A stretch of 10,293 bases of DNA from Bacteroidota bacterium (GCA_008501835.1 QQUB01000356.1:1-10293); one strand, 5' to 3'. Shown: positions 1 to 6,986, numbered from the stretch's first letter. Notes: generated by a model from the letters alone, not told the origin. Translations and numbers: made by a program.

Positions 1-920
1 GCATCCGGATAGGTGATTTCCGGATTTGGGTTAGCCATCGCGAAGACGATTGGATTGTCTGCCATAGTTTTTACCATATCCTGGGTCAGAATATCCCGGA
101 TGGAAACACCGCAAAATGCATCTGCCCCAACCATGGCATCTTCGAGGGTTCTGGCTTCAGTATCGCGGAAAAATTTGTCTTTATATTTGTTTTTACCTTC
201 ATCTCCCCGACCTTTCCACAAAACACCTTTACTGTCGGTCATAAGCACGTTTTCGGGTTTTACTCCAAGAGAGATGTAAAAATTAGCACAGGCAATTCCT
301 GCTGCTCCTGCACCGCTAAAGACTACTTTGATGTCCTCTATTTTTTTATTGGCGATTTCCAAAGCATTGATGAGGGCAGCTCCGGAAATAATAGCTGTAC
401 CGTGCTGGTCATCGTGGAAAACGGGAATATCCAGCATTTCCTTGAGTTGCTCTTCAATATAGAAGCATTCAGGAGCTTTGATATCTTCCAGGTTGATACC
501 TCCGAAAGTTGGAGAGATTTGTTCAACGGTTTTGATGACTTCATCAGGATCCAGACTTTTTACCTCAATGTCAAAAACGTCGATATCGGCAAATCTTTTA
601 AATAATACTCCTTTGCCTTCCATCACTGGCTTGGAGGCAAGAGCACCGATATTTCCCAGACCCAAAACAGCTGTACCGTTACTTACCACAGCCACAAGGT
701 TTCCTTTGGCAGTATATTTTAATGCACTAGGCGGATCCTGTTCAATTTCAAGACAGGGTTCAGCCACCCCCGGTGTATAAGCAAGAGATAAATCGCGTTG
801 TGAAAGGCATGGTTTCGTCGAAATAACTTCAATTTTACCAGGACGTTCTTGTTCATGGTACTGAAGTGCCGCTTTTTTTAGACCATTCTTCTTCATTAGT
901 CTGTTTTTATTGGATTCCAT
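1..920 (-). CDS. maeB: NADP-type malic enzyme, N-terminal part (3' end outside window)
   Basis: Oxidative decarboxylation of malate to pyruvate in the cytoplasm, yielding NAD(P)H. The reading frame is open from 956 down to the window edge, and 306 complete codons are visible from the ATG at 918-920. Seen in the translation: the malic-domain motif AYTPGVAEPC with the conserved Tyr at residue 48, EGKGVLFKRF with the likely catalytic Lys103, NLEDIKAPECF with the metal-binding Glu145/Asp146, HDDQHGT at 169-175 with the third metal ligand, a Rossmann nucleotide-binding GAGAAG at 203-208, and FAMANPNPE near the visible end. A second in-frame ATG at 894-896 is an alternative start; neither has a Shine-Dalgarno sequence. 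The family comes as a ~430-residue form and a ~750-residue form with a C-terminal phosphotransacetylase-like domain. The cut end prevents telling which this is, so the symbol is tentative; the enzyme family itself is secure. Confidence 0.93.
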   Translation of the reverse strand, partial: MESNKNRLMKKNGLKKAALQYHEQERPGKIEVISTKPCLSQRDLSLAYTPGVAEPCLEIEQDPPSALKYTAKGNLVAVVSNGTAVLGLGNIGALASKPVMEGKGVLFKRFADIDVFDIEVKSLDPDEVIKTVEQISPTFGGINLEDIKAPECFYIEEQLKEMLDIPVFHDDQHGTAIISGAALINALEIANKKIEDIKVVFSGAGAAGIACANFYISLGVKPENVLMTDSKGVLWKGRGDEGKNKYKDKFFRDTEARTLEDAMVGADAFCGVSIRDILTQDMVKTMADNPIVFAMANPNPEITYPD

Positions 921-1457
921 GGCACGAATGAAAAGTCTTAATTTGGATAATCCTGGCTAGGGCAGATTAGCAAACAAAGCAATTCCATCGGTGACAAGAT
1001 TAATAATACCGGCCAGATGAAAATCCAGAAAATAGTGTAGAAATTGATCGAATAGGAAAACTAAAAACATGTATTGAGGAAAAACCAGGGAAGTCGAGTC
1101 AAAAGATCTGTGTTTATATTTTTTACTTTGACTACTCTTCCAAAAACTTTCCGCAATGACACTTTTCAGGACAAAGAATCTTCACCTGAACCATTACTTC
1201 TAGGGCAAGTTTCTGTAAAAAAGCCTATAAAAAAACTAATAAATGTCAGTGTTTTATAATGATTTTGGGCATGAAAAATAAGTGCAATATTCAGGAATGA
1301 ATAATCGCTTTTAAGTTACTGATTATCAGTAATTTGTAATCAGGTGTTTAGGTGGATTGGTTGGTGGTTTTTTCCGACTATTATTCCTTGTGGTCACATC
1401 GGCATATGATATACATCACATTTTCAAAAAATGGACTTTTAAGAGGAAGAGAACGGA
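921..1457. other. Intergenic spacer between thioredoxin-like gene and malic enzyme
   Basis: A 537-bp spacer downstream of the thioredoxin-like gene and upstream of the malic enzyme. No homologous coding sequence is recognisable on either strand. It contains a 17-nt palindrome at 1316-1332 (listed separately) and a 20-codon minus-strand frame at 1132-1194 with a cysteine-rich stretch (see findings). I looked for the Bacteroidota promoter element TAnnTTTG on the minus strand ahead of the malic enzyme and found no exact match. The 61-residue frame at 1074-1259 on the plus strand looks like chance. Confidence 0.6.
1316..1332. repeat. 17-nt perfect palindrome (TTACTGAT-T-ATCAGTAA)
   Basis: TTACTGAT at 1316-1323 is the exact reverse complement of ATCAGTAA at 1325-1332, with one T at the centre. 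It lies about 125 bp beyond the stop codon of the thioredoxin-like gene and about 400 bp upstream of the malic enzyme. It could be a dimeric regulator's operator or a weak AT-rich hairpin. There is no T-tract directly beside it, which argues against an intrinsic terminator. Confidence 0.5.
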
Positions 1458-1838
1458 TTATTTTCCAAAGATTTTTTGAAAAAAAGATTTGTATTCATTG
1501 GCTTTAGAATCTTCTTCAGAATAGGAAGCAATTGTGCCAATTACCTTTTCTATTTTCTTTTGTGTCTGGATACCGGTCATTTTTTTCACCAGGATACCAT
1601 GGCGGAAAAACAAAAGGGTAGGGACTACAAGAACAGTGTATTTTTTGGCTACACTAAGGTAGTCTTCTCCGTTTAATCTAAAGAAGTCTGCGGTTTTTTC
1701 GTTGGCTGAAGCAGTGGTTTCAAATATCGGAGCAAACTTCTGGCAATTTGAGCAGGAAGGCGTAAAAAATTTAACGATAGCAGGACGCTCCCGGCTTAGG
1801 ACTTTATCTTCGAAATTTTTATTGGTTAGATTTTCCAT
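1458..1838 (-). CDS. Thioredoxin-family protein with atypical CSNC active site
   Basis: A 126-residue protein with the thioredoxin fold: first strand and loop leading to FFTPSCSNC, helix QKFAPIFE, a second beta-alpha unit, and VVPT with the cis-proline at residue 73 facing the active site. The redox pair is Cys29 and Cys32. The usual WCGPC is replaced by SCSNC, so both the preceding Trp and the Gly-Pro between the cysteines are missing. It has no signal peptide or membrane segment, so it should act in the cytoplasm as a thiol-disulfide oxidoreductase. About 20 charged residues extend the C terminus beyond the fold (residues 105-126). The ATG at 1836-1838 begins directly at the fold's first strand, which supports this start; no Shine-Dalgarno sequence is present. 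It stands alone, with spacers of over 250 bp on both sides. Fold assignment is firm; partner and substrate are unknown. Confidence 0.88.
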   Translation of the reverse strand: MENLTNKNFEDKVLSRERPAIVKFFTPSCSNCQKFAPIFETTASANEKTADFFRLNGEDYLSVAKKYTVLVVPTLLFFRHGILVKKMTGIQTQKKIEKVIGTIASYSEEDSKANEYKSFFQKIFGK

Positions 1839-1946
1839 AATGAGTGGGTTGAAAATTTAATTTGAGATTTTTCTAAACCGAAAATCGTTATTCCAATTCG
1901 AAAGGAAAGGTGGATGAAATGGAAGAAGGGATGGCTGATTTCATTT

Positions 1947-1978
1947 CCCGGCACTTCGTGCAAAGCTTTTAGCTCGGG
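1947..1978. repeat. Nested inverted repeats (possible three-way hairpin)
   Basis: CCCG at 1947-1950 pairs with CGGG at 1975-1978. Between them sit two smaller hairpins: GCAC-TTC-GTGC at 1951-1961 and AGC-TTTTA-GCT just after it. This would fold as a small three-way junction on either strand. It lies in the spacer between the mannosyltransferase and the thioredoxin-like gene, so it could be part of the thioredoxin-like gene's upstream region or a relic repeat. It has no T-tract of terminator type. Confidence 0.4.
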
Positions 1979-2096
1979 ATGTCACATAGTTCCATTTCCA
2001 GTTTTCCAACTATCCAATTTTTCGGAACCGGTTGCAATATTGTATAGTGTAGGGGGTTGATTTCCAGTTAATTAAAGTGTAAAAAATGCTCTTAAG

Positions 2097-2825
2097 TTAC
2101 CGGTATGTGGCAAAAAAACTGCGCCAACGCATTTCCAAAACGCCTAAAATAGCTTCTTTGACAATGCCTTTGGACATTTTTGAAGTTCCTTCCACCCTGT
2201 CGGTAAAGGTAATAGGCACTTCGACAATCCGAAACCCTAGCATGCGGGAGGCAAATTTCATTTCAATCTGAAAGGCATAACCAATGAACTTGATCTTGTC
2301 GAGGTCGATGGTTTTGAGAACTTCCCTCCTGTAGCAAACAAAGCCGGCAGTAGGATCTTTAACGGGCATCCAGGTCAATATTCGTACATATAGAGATGCA
2401 CCAAAAGAAAGGAAGATCCTTTTAAAAGGCCAATTCTCCACTTTTCCACCTCTTACATATCTGGATCCTACGGCAACATCAACATTTTTTCGGGAACAGG
2501 CTTCCTGGAGCCGAACCAGGTCTTTTGGGTTATGGGAGAAGTCAGCGTCCATTTCCATAAAAAACTCATAATGACGTGCTAAACCCCACCTGAATCCTGC
2601 AATGTAGGCTGTACCCAGGCCCAATTTTCCTTTTCTTTCGAGTAGAAATAATCTTTCCTGATTGGTGCTTTGTAATTCCTTGACAAGATCGGCAGTTCCA
2701 TCCGGGGAACCGTCATCAACAACGAGGATATGAAATTCCTTAGGAAGCGCCCATACCGCCTCAATAATAGAAACGATATTTTCTTTTTCGTTAAAGGTGG
2801 GTATTATGACGAGGCTATCAGACAA
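2097..2825 (-). CDS. Polyprenol monophosphomannose synthase (GT2, DPM1-like)
   Basis: Transfers mannose (or a related hexose) from a GDP-sugar to a polyprenyl phosphate at the inner face of the cytoplasmic membrane, giving a lipid-linked donor for glycosylation or envelope glycans. The 242-residue translation shows the GT2 nucleotide-binding motif VVDDGSPDGT around 35-44, the metal-binding DADFSHNP at 93-100, GSRYVRGG at 120-127, DPTAGF at 157-162, and the family signature FTDRVEGTSKMS at 207-218. It has no C-terminal membrane domain, so it is the short, peripheral form. The first codon is TTG at 2823-2825: the frame has a stop at 2844-2846, no ATG or GTG lies between, and homologues start just before the DSLVIIPT strand. 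It is preceded by a candidate promoter at 3031-3038. Exact sugar and acceptor cannot be read from sequence. Confidence 0.93.
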   Translation of the reverse strand: MSDSLVIIPTFNEKENIVSIIEAVWALPKEFHILVVDDGSPDGTADLVKELQSTNQERLFLLERKGKLGLGTAYIAGFRWGLARHYEFFMEMDADFSHNPKDLVRLQEACSRKNVDVAVGSRYVRGGKVENWPFKRIFLSFGASLYVRILTWMPVKDPTAGFVCYRREVLKTIDLDKIKFIGYAFQIEMKFASRMLGFRIVEVPITFTDRVEGTSKMSKGIVKEAILGVLEMRWRSFFATYR

Positions 2826-3030
2826 AGTCGTTGGATTTAAATTTTATTCCTGACCAAAAGCGAAGGTTTTTGAACTGATTATTAAACCAAAACCCTTCAC
2901 CAAATTTCCGGATGTAACGATGTTCTTCCCAAACGCATCCAAAATCAAAAATCTTGCGCCTCTTCAACAAGTAAACTGTCAGGAAAAACCGTGACTAATG
3001 GTAAACTGATTTGTGACCAGTATAACGGCC

Positions 3031-3038
3031 CAAAGATA
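3031..3038 (-). promoter_or_regulatory. Candidate Bacteroidota promoter, -7 element TATCTTTG
   Basis: On the minus strand this reads TATCTTTG, an exact match to the Bacteroidota -7 consensus TAnnTTTG. It lies about 205 bases upstream of the TTG start of the mannosyltransferase and points toward it. A convincing TTTG at the -33 spacing is not visible; that region is an A/T run, so an exact 6-base match by chance is possible. Transcription would begin near 3025 and give a leader of about 200 nt. Confidence 0.4.
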
Positions 3039-3301
3039 TATTAATTTTTAAAAAACCCACTTTAACTTTTTGTGGAAAATTTATTCTTGTGAAATAAGAC
3101 TCCTTTTGGCTTGAATTGGTTGCAAAGAAGTGTAATTCGGTATAGTTAAAAACTTTTGATAATCAACCGTCAGTTTGTTTTAAAAGAGGTTTGTGGCAGG
3201 GTATGATTAACCGCAATGGTTGCTAGGAAAACTCAAGGCGTGCAATGGATTCAAAATTTATGGTTGTATGTAAAGTTTTTTTAGTTTAAGGACAGAACTA
3301 G

Positions 3302-3334
3302 GTTCCAATGGTTTAATGAGTTCAAATGGTTCAA
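3302..3334. repeat. Two imperfect 15-bp direct repeats, 18-bp period
   Basis: GTTCCAATGGTTTAA at 3302-3316 and GTTCAAATGGTTCAA at 3320-3334 differ at two positions and are separated by three bases. It is a short degenerate tandem repeat in non-coding DNA. Confidence 0.6.
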
Positions 3335-3419
3335 GTTGTTATACTTGGAGCTTCCGACGAAAGGTACTAAATGTCATTTTATTCCACCTATGTTCTCCCG
3401 ACCTTTGGTGCGTGGCAGG

Positions 3420-3450
3420 CTCTGTGTTTTCCCTGTGTCCGCTGTGGTTA
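3420..3450 (-). repeat. Degenerate CACAG-rich repeat patch
   Basis: On the minus strand the pentamer CACAG recurs three times (plus-strand CTGTG at 3422, 3433 and 3442) within an AACCACAG...GACACAGG...AACACAGAG pattern, at spacings of 11 and 9 bases. From memory, similar ACCACAG/ACACAGAG patches occur between genes in many Bacteroidota genomes; I could not check that here. Confidence 0.5.
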
Positions 3451-3506
3451 AAAAACCGTTTAATATTGCAACGTTCCATTAAGACTAATTTCATCCACTT
3501 GCTTGG

Positions 3507-4037
3507 TTAATTCACTATTAAAGTGTCCCAGTTTGATTTAATATCTAATTCTTTACTGACAAACCTCAACTTGAAAATTCCTTTTTGCTTAAAGTAATAA
3601 AAGGTGCTTAAGTTAATGGTATCTATTTTAAATTCGTCCTTCTCTAAAGTTACTTTTTCAAATAAATCCAAAGTAAGAAGGTATTGATAATCAAGTTCTT
3701 TTTCAATATTGATTTTATTTCCGTTAAAGTCATATGCTTCTACAAAATCATCCCCTTCACTTTCCAACCCGTAAAATATTGTTTTAGATAAGAACTGTTC
3801 TTTTTCCCCTAAATTGATGTACTTTAATTCTGCTTCAATTTTTTGTTTATTTTCACCAAATCTTCTGCCATGTTCCACTTCATCAGGAATAACATTGAAA
3901 ACTAGTTTAATAGAGTCTTTTAAGAGGGCGTTTTTCTCAAAAATTTGAATGTGATTCATATCTGTCCCATTACCGGAGAAGCTGGTGTTTTGTATGCCTA
4001 GGAAAAAGGGTAATAAAAAATAGAGAATCGCTTTCAT
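3507..4037 (-). CDS. Secreted hypothetical protein, AT-rich, predicted beta-sandwich
   Basis: I do not recognise a named family. The 176-residue product begins with an N-terminal signal peptide (MKAILYFLLPFFLG, cleavage probably near residues 17-22). It has no lipobox cysteine, so it should be exported to the periplasm or beyond as a soluble protein. The mature part alternates short hydrophobic strands with charged loops. It ends in YYFKQKGIFKLRFVSKEL followed by SNWDTLIV (about 147-175), a pattern of paired edge strands that resembles Ig-like beta-sandwich exports of Bacteroidota. The coding DNA is strikingly AT-rich: I counted 119 G+C in the 420 bases at 3541-3960 (28%), against roughly 45-50% sampled in the mannosyltransferase and PBP1C genes. 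It stands alone, with 243 bp to the next gene upstream. The gene is probably real; its function is unknown. Confidence 0.75.
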   Translation of the reverse strand: MKAILYFLLPFFLGIQNTSFSGNGTDMNHIQIFEKNALLKDSIKLVFNVIPDEVEHGRRFGENKQKIEAELKYINLGEKEQFLSKTIFYGLESEGDDFVEAYDFNGNKINIEKELDYQYLLTLDLFEKVTLEKDEFKIDTINLSTFYYFKQKGIFKLRFVSKELDIKSNWDTLIVN

Positions 4038-4144
4038 TTATTGGATTTAAAGTAGGAGGGCAACCCTTCAACTTAGAAATTCGATTATAGTCTTACAATT
4101 ATTTACGAAGGTTATGAGATAATTTGAATTGTGAATTAACGGGA

Positions 4145-4182
4145 CAGAACCGCAGAACAGCAGAATAACCAATATCCAATGT
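4145..4182. repeat. Short tandem repeat patch: 8-bp CAGAAnnn x3 then 7-bp CCAATnT x2
   Basis: CAGAACCG, CAGAACAG and CAGAATAA follow head to tail at 4145-4168. They are directly followed by CCAATAT and CCAATGT at 4169-4182. This lies in the 243-bp spacer upstream of the secreted AT-rich gene and downstream of the 2TM gene. It is a degenerate microsatellite, not coding. Confidence 0.6.
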
Positions 4183-4280
4183 AAAAGTTAGGGTTTCCTT
4201 AGACAGCCTGGAACGATTTGAAATAACCTGAAAGTAGATCAGGCATCATTCAACAGCCCTCAAACGCGAGCCGGCGAGCC

Positions 4281-4646
4281 CTACACCAAATCCTCTTCCC
4301 GCCAGTTTTTCTTAGGTTCTTTTTCAATTTCCTTTAAGTCCAGATATTCTTCTTCCTCGTGCTCTTCACGATGATCTTTTTTGAGCATTTTCCTTTCCCA
4401 TTCTTTGCTACCTAACCCCTTGCTTCCTATACCAAATGCCTTTACATAATGGAAGGCCAGACCAATACCCCAGAAAAGGATGACGGGCAGCCAATTTCTG
4501 TAAGTGCCATTAAGGGCATTTACCCCAAGCATAGCGATATTCACAATAATGTAGGATGTTAGATGCCGGTAGAATTTGACCTTTTCCAATGCCGGATCAT
4601 ACTTTCGGTTCCTTTTATTTCTTCTGCGGTCGTGTCGAGAACTCAT
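4281..4646 (-). CDS. 2TM domain-containing membrane protein
   Basis: A 121-residue protein matching the small 2TM domain: VKFYRHLTSYIIVNIAM forms the first membrane helix (about 28-47), an NWLP turn follows, and the second helix LPVILFWGIGLAFHYVKAFG spans about 53-72. The trailing GSKEWERKML is typical of the domain. The N terminus is strongly basic (RHDRRRNKRNRK at 4-15), and the C-terminal 40 residues are highly charged and mostly acidic, so both tails are probably cytoplasmic. In Bacteroidota this domain occurs as stand-alone proteins and at the N terminus of LytS-type histidine kinases; its biochemical role is not established. Here it is a stand-alone copy with no kinase neighbour. The ATG at 4644-4646 has no visible Shine-Dalgarno sequence. 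Confidence 0.9.
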   Translation of the reverse strand: MSSRHDRRRNKRNRKYDPALEKVKFYRHLTSYIIVNIAMLGVNALNGTYRNWLPVILFWGIGLAFHYVKAFGIGSKGLGSKEWERKMLKKDHREEHEEEEYLDLKEIEKEPKKNWREEDLV

Positions 4647-5112
4647 ATATTAGAATTGTTTTAATGAATTTTAATATTAATCCTACAAAGTCAATAAACC
4701 TTGGAGGTTTGTTTTTCGGAAAATTCATTCCTTGATTTTGCCTCATTTCAGGAGGTATCTGTTTAAGTAAACCAAAAGTGCCACATTTCAATTTCAATCG
4801 CCATTTTTTTAGACGAAAACTATTCTGATGGTACTAAAATGACCACTTTCCATCCAAATTAGATAATTTCTGACAATGTTGGTATTAGTGTGAAGAAAAT
4901 TGCGTCGAAATTAAAATAATTCAAATAGGAGGCAAACCTACCTCAGCCTTAGCCAAAGTCTATGTCTGGTTTTGTGAATATTGAAGAAAAATGGGAAAAA
5001 ATTAATTTCCACGCAGCGTTTTTCAAAGTAGCAGGGTATAACCCAATAGAATGCGCATTCAAATTCGATTTAAAACCTGCTCTTTAATCTGAGAATTTGA
5101 AAAATTACTATT
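4647..5112. other. Divergent intergenic spacer
   Basis: This 466-bp region separates the minus-strand 2TM gene from the plus-strand lipoprotein gene, so it should contain promoters for both. On the minus strand TAGGTTTG (plus 4933-4940) matches TAnnTTTG exactly but is nearly 290 bp from the 2TM start. On the plus strand only a one-mismatch element, TGGTTTTG at 4967-4974, lies about 140 bp ahead of the lipoprotein. I consider neither strong enough to call. No gene is supported here. Confidence 0.55.
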
Positions 5113-6852
5113 ATGCTATTAAAAAGAATCTTAACGCTGCTTTTAATATCTGTTGTTGTATTTGGATGTAGAAAGGATATCGATAATGATATCACCATAA
5201 CGGAAACCATTATTTTCCCCAAGGAAGATGTAATTGCCTCAATGTTTGCTCAAATTCGCAACCAGGATGGAGATCCTGTGGAAGACGTTTTTGTGAGTCT
5301 GGGTACTGAAAGCCGTACTTCTGATGAAGATGGTATGGTTTATTTCAAGGATGTATCCATGAATGCCAAAGGGACCGTGGTGAAATTTGAAAAGGAAGGA
5401 TTTTTTGATATTTCCAAGATCTTTAATCCTCAGGCTGATAAAACCTCCTATATCAATGTGAAGCTTATGCCCAGAATGTCGCTGGGATCTTTCTCCGCCA
5501 CAGACGGCGGGACCGTAAGTACAGTTGCCGGAGCTAAAATAATCTTACCTGCCAATGGTTTTGTAGACGATGCCGGTAATGTTTACAACGGAGAAGTTAC
5601 TGTTTACGGAACTTACCTGAACCCTTTGGCTGAAGACATATTTTATACCATGCCGGGTGATCTGAGAGCGGTAGATGCAGAAGGAGCATTTAAACAACTG
5701 GCAACTTACGGAATGATCGGTGCGGAACTGGAAGGTGCATCCGGTGAAAAACTTCAGATTGGGGAGGGCTATGTCGCCACTATTTCCCTGCCAATACCTC
5801 AGGCTTTGGAAAACAGTGCACCTGCTTCCATTCCTCTTTGGCATTTTGATGAAAATTCAGGATACTGGTTGGAAGAAGGCAGTGCACAATTGGAGAGTGG
5901 CAGGTATGTCGGAGAGGTGAGTCACTTCTCATTTTGGAATTGTGATTATCCCTACGATTTGGTCTATATGGAAGGAAGTGTGATTGTCCTTGATGGCACT
6001 CCCGTGAGCGGAGCACTGGTTACCATTCAAATTGTTCCTTCCGGTTTTACGGGATATGGAGTTACTAATAGTGAGGGGATTTTCGAAGGCTTTATTCCGG
6101 CCAATGAGGAATTGATCCTGACGGTTTACAGTCCCTATTGCAATATAGAGCTGAATACCCTTAACATAGGACCGTTTAGTGAAGATGTCATTCTTGAACC
6201 CATAGCAACCGCTGTCGGGCAGGAAGGCTTGTTCCAGCTCACAGCTTCCTGGGTAGATTGTGATGGTCAGCCCGTAACGGATGGGTTTGCAAAAGTTACT
6301 GTAGACGGGATAAACAATTTTTTACCCATTAGCGAACAAGGCACTATTTTCGCCAACCTTCCATATTGTGGAGGGGAAACAGGAACGATTATCGGCTACG
6401 ATGTGGCTAATGAGAAGGAAAGTGATTTGATTGAATTTAACATCGAGCCATTTACGGATTTAGGTACGGTTGTCATTTGTGAAGAATTGAGTGAGTATAT
6501 TATTTTCGAAGCTGGAGGATATCAATTCACTATATTAGACCCGGCCATTTATTCCATTGGTGATAGAATGTATCTGACCGGAGGTGGAGAAGGTGATGGG
6601 TTTGCTTACAGTATGGATATGACCTTCCCCAATTCTTCGCCAGGAACTTTCCCGGTTGACTCTCTGAATATTTTTATTTCCGAAGGTGGTGTTGGCACAT
6701 ATTATTTTGGATGTGGGTCCTTTTCGGAATGTATTGATGTTAATCATTCCGGGGTGGTGCCAGTGGGAGAAACGGTGACGGGAAGTTTTCAAGGGGAAAC
6801 TAATGGAGGAACAGTAACCGTTAACGGAAACTTTAAAGCAATTATGGAATAA
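5113..6852 (+). CDS. Multidomain surface lipoprotein, FAM171/CILP-like core
   Basis: The 579-residue product starts with a type II signal peptide: KR, a hydrophobic stretch, and the lipobox VVFGC with the lipidated Cys19. It should be anchored in the outer or inner membrane and face the periplasm or the outside. Residues about 40-115 look like a carboxypeptidase-regulatory-like beta-sandwich (QDGDPVEDVFVSLG, TSDEDGMVYFKDV). Residues about 125-280 form a core with ATDGGTV, ILPANGFVDDAGNVYNGEV, YTMPGDLRAVD, IPLWHFDENSGYWLEEG and VSHFSFWNCDYP, which I recognise as the arrangement shared with eukaryotic FAM171 and CILP. Two more sandwich units, about 286-362 and 375-457, look like divergent tandem copies. 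A Gly-rich C-terminal domain ends the protein. No catalytic motif is visible, so an adhesive or structural role is inference. The spacer after it is 365 bp, so it is probably not cotranscribed with PBP1C. Confidence 0.88.
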   Translation: MLLKRILTLLLISVVVFGCRKDIDNDITITETIIFPKEDVIASMFAQIRNQDGDPVEDVFVSLGTESRTSDEDGMVYFKDVSMNAKGTVVKFEKEGFFDISKIFNPQADKTSYINVKLMPRMSLGSFSATDGGTVSTVAGAKIILPANGFVDDAGNVYNGEVTVYGTYLNPLAEDIFYTMPGDLRAVDAEGAFKQLATYGMIGAELEGASGEKLQIGEGYVATISLPIPQALENSAPASIPLWHFDENSGYWLEEGSAQLESGRYVGEVSHFSFWNCDYPYDLVYMEGSVIVLDGTPVSGALVTIQIVPSGFTGYGVTNSEGIFEGFIPANEELILTVYSPYCNIELNTLNIGPFSEDVILEPIATAVGQEGLFQLTASWVDCDGQPVTDGFAKVTVDGINNFLPISEQGTIFANLPYCGGETGTIIGYDVANEKESDLIEFNIEPFTDLGTVVICEELSEYIIFEAGGYQFTILDPAIYSIGDRMYLTGGGEGDGFAYSMDMTFPNSSPGTFPVDSLNIFISEGGVGTYYFGCGSFSECIDVNHSGVVPVGETVTGSFQGETNGGTVTVNGNFKAIME

Positions 6853-6959
6853 TTCACAAAAGGCTTTCTTATATCCGGGGTTCTCCTTTTTACGGTTTCA
6901 CTGAATTAAACGGTAACGGAAATATGTACCAGGAAGAAGTGAAACCTGAATTTAAAACC

Positions 6960-6986
6960 GCAAAATGTAGAATGAAGAATGCAGAA
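6960..6986 (+). repeat. AATG-rich degenerate repeat, forward copy
   Basis: The stretch consists of AAAATGTAGAATGAAGAATGCAGAA, i.e. AATG recurring about every 8 bases with GTAG or GCAG between. It is the forward member of an inverted pair with 7082-7122, whose reverse complement contains the same AATGTAGAATG string. It is a low-complexity intergenic repeat. Frames running through it are not genes. Confidence 0.55.

Larger units (their letters stand above)
2826..3506. other. Long intergenic spacer with promoter-like site and repeat relics
   Basis: A 681-bp stretch with no recognisable gene. From left to right it holds a 50-codon TTG-started frame overlapping the start of the mannosyltransferase (see findings), a TAnnTTTG element at 3031-3038, and two degenerate repeat patches at 3302-3334 and 3420-3450, listed separately. 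The plus-strand frame at 3316-3510 spans both repeat patches and reads as low-information sequence, so I do not call it a gene. Confidence 0.6.

Noticed and set aside
1074..1259. Plus-strand 61-residue frame
   Set aside because: Low-complexity Phe/Lys/Thr content in an AT-rich spacer, no start signal and no known family.
3316..3510. Plus-strand 64-residue frame
   Set aside because: It runs through two degenerate repeat patches and has no family features; it is best explained as chance.
4145..4182. Tandem short repeats considered as a CRISPR array
   Set aside because: Units are 7-8 bp, contiguous and without spacers, so this is a microsatellite.
4615..4797. Minus-strand 60-residue frame overlapping the start of the 2TM gene
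   Set aside because: It ends inside the 2TM gene in another frame, has no recognisable domain or signal, and its residues look like translated non-coding DNA.
4933..4940. Exact TAnnTTTG match on the minus strand (TAGGTTTG)
   Set aside because: It is nearly 290 bp from the 2TM start. The nearest TTTG upstream on that strand (4954-4957) is only 13 bases away, too short for the -33/-7 spacing.
6858..6890. AAAAGG/CCTTTT inverted repeat after the lipoprotein stop, considered as a terminator
   Set aside because: Six weak base pairs with a 21-nt loop and no stable GC stem; not convincing.
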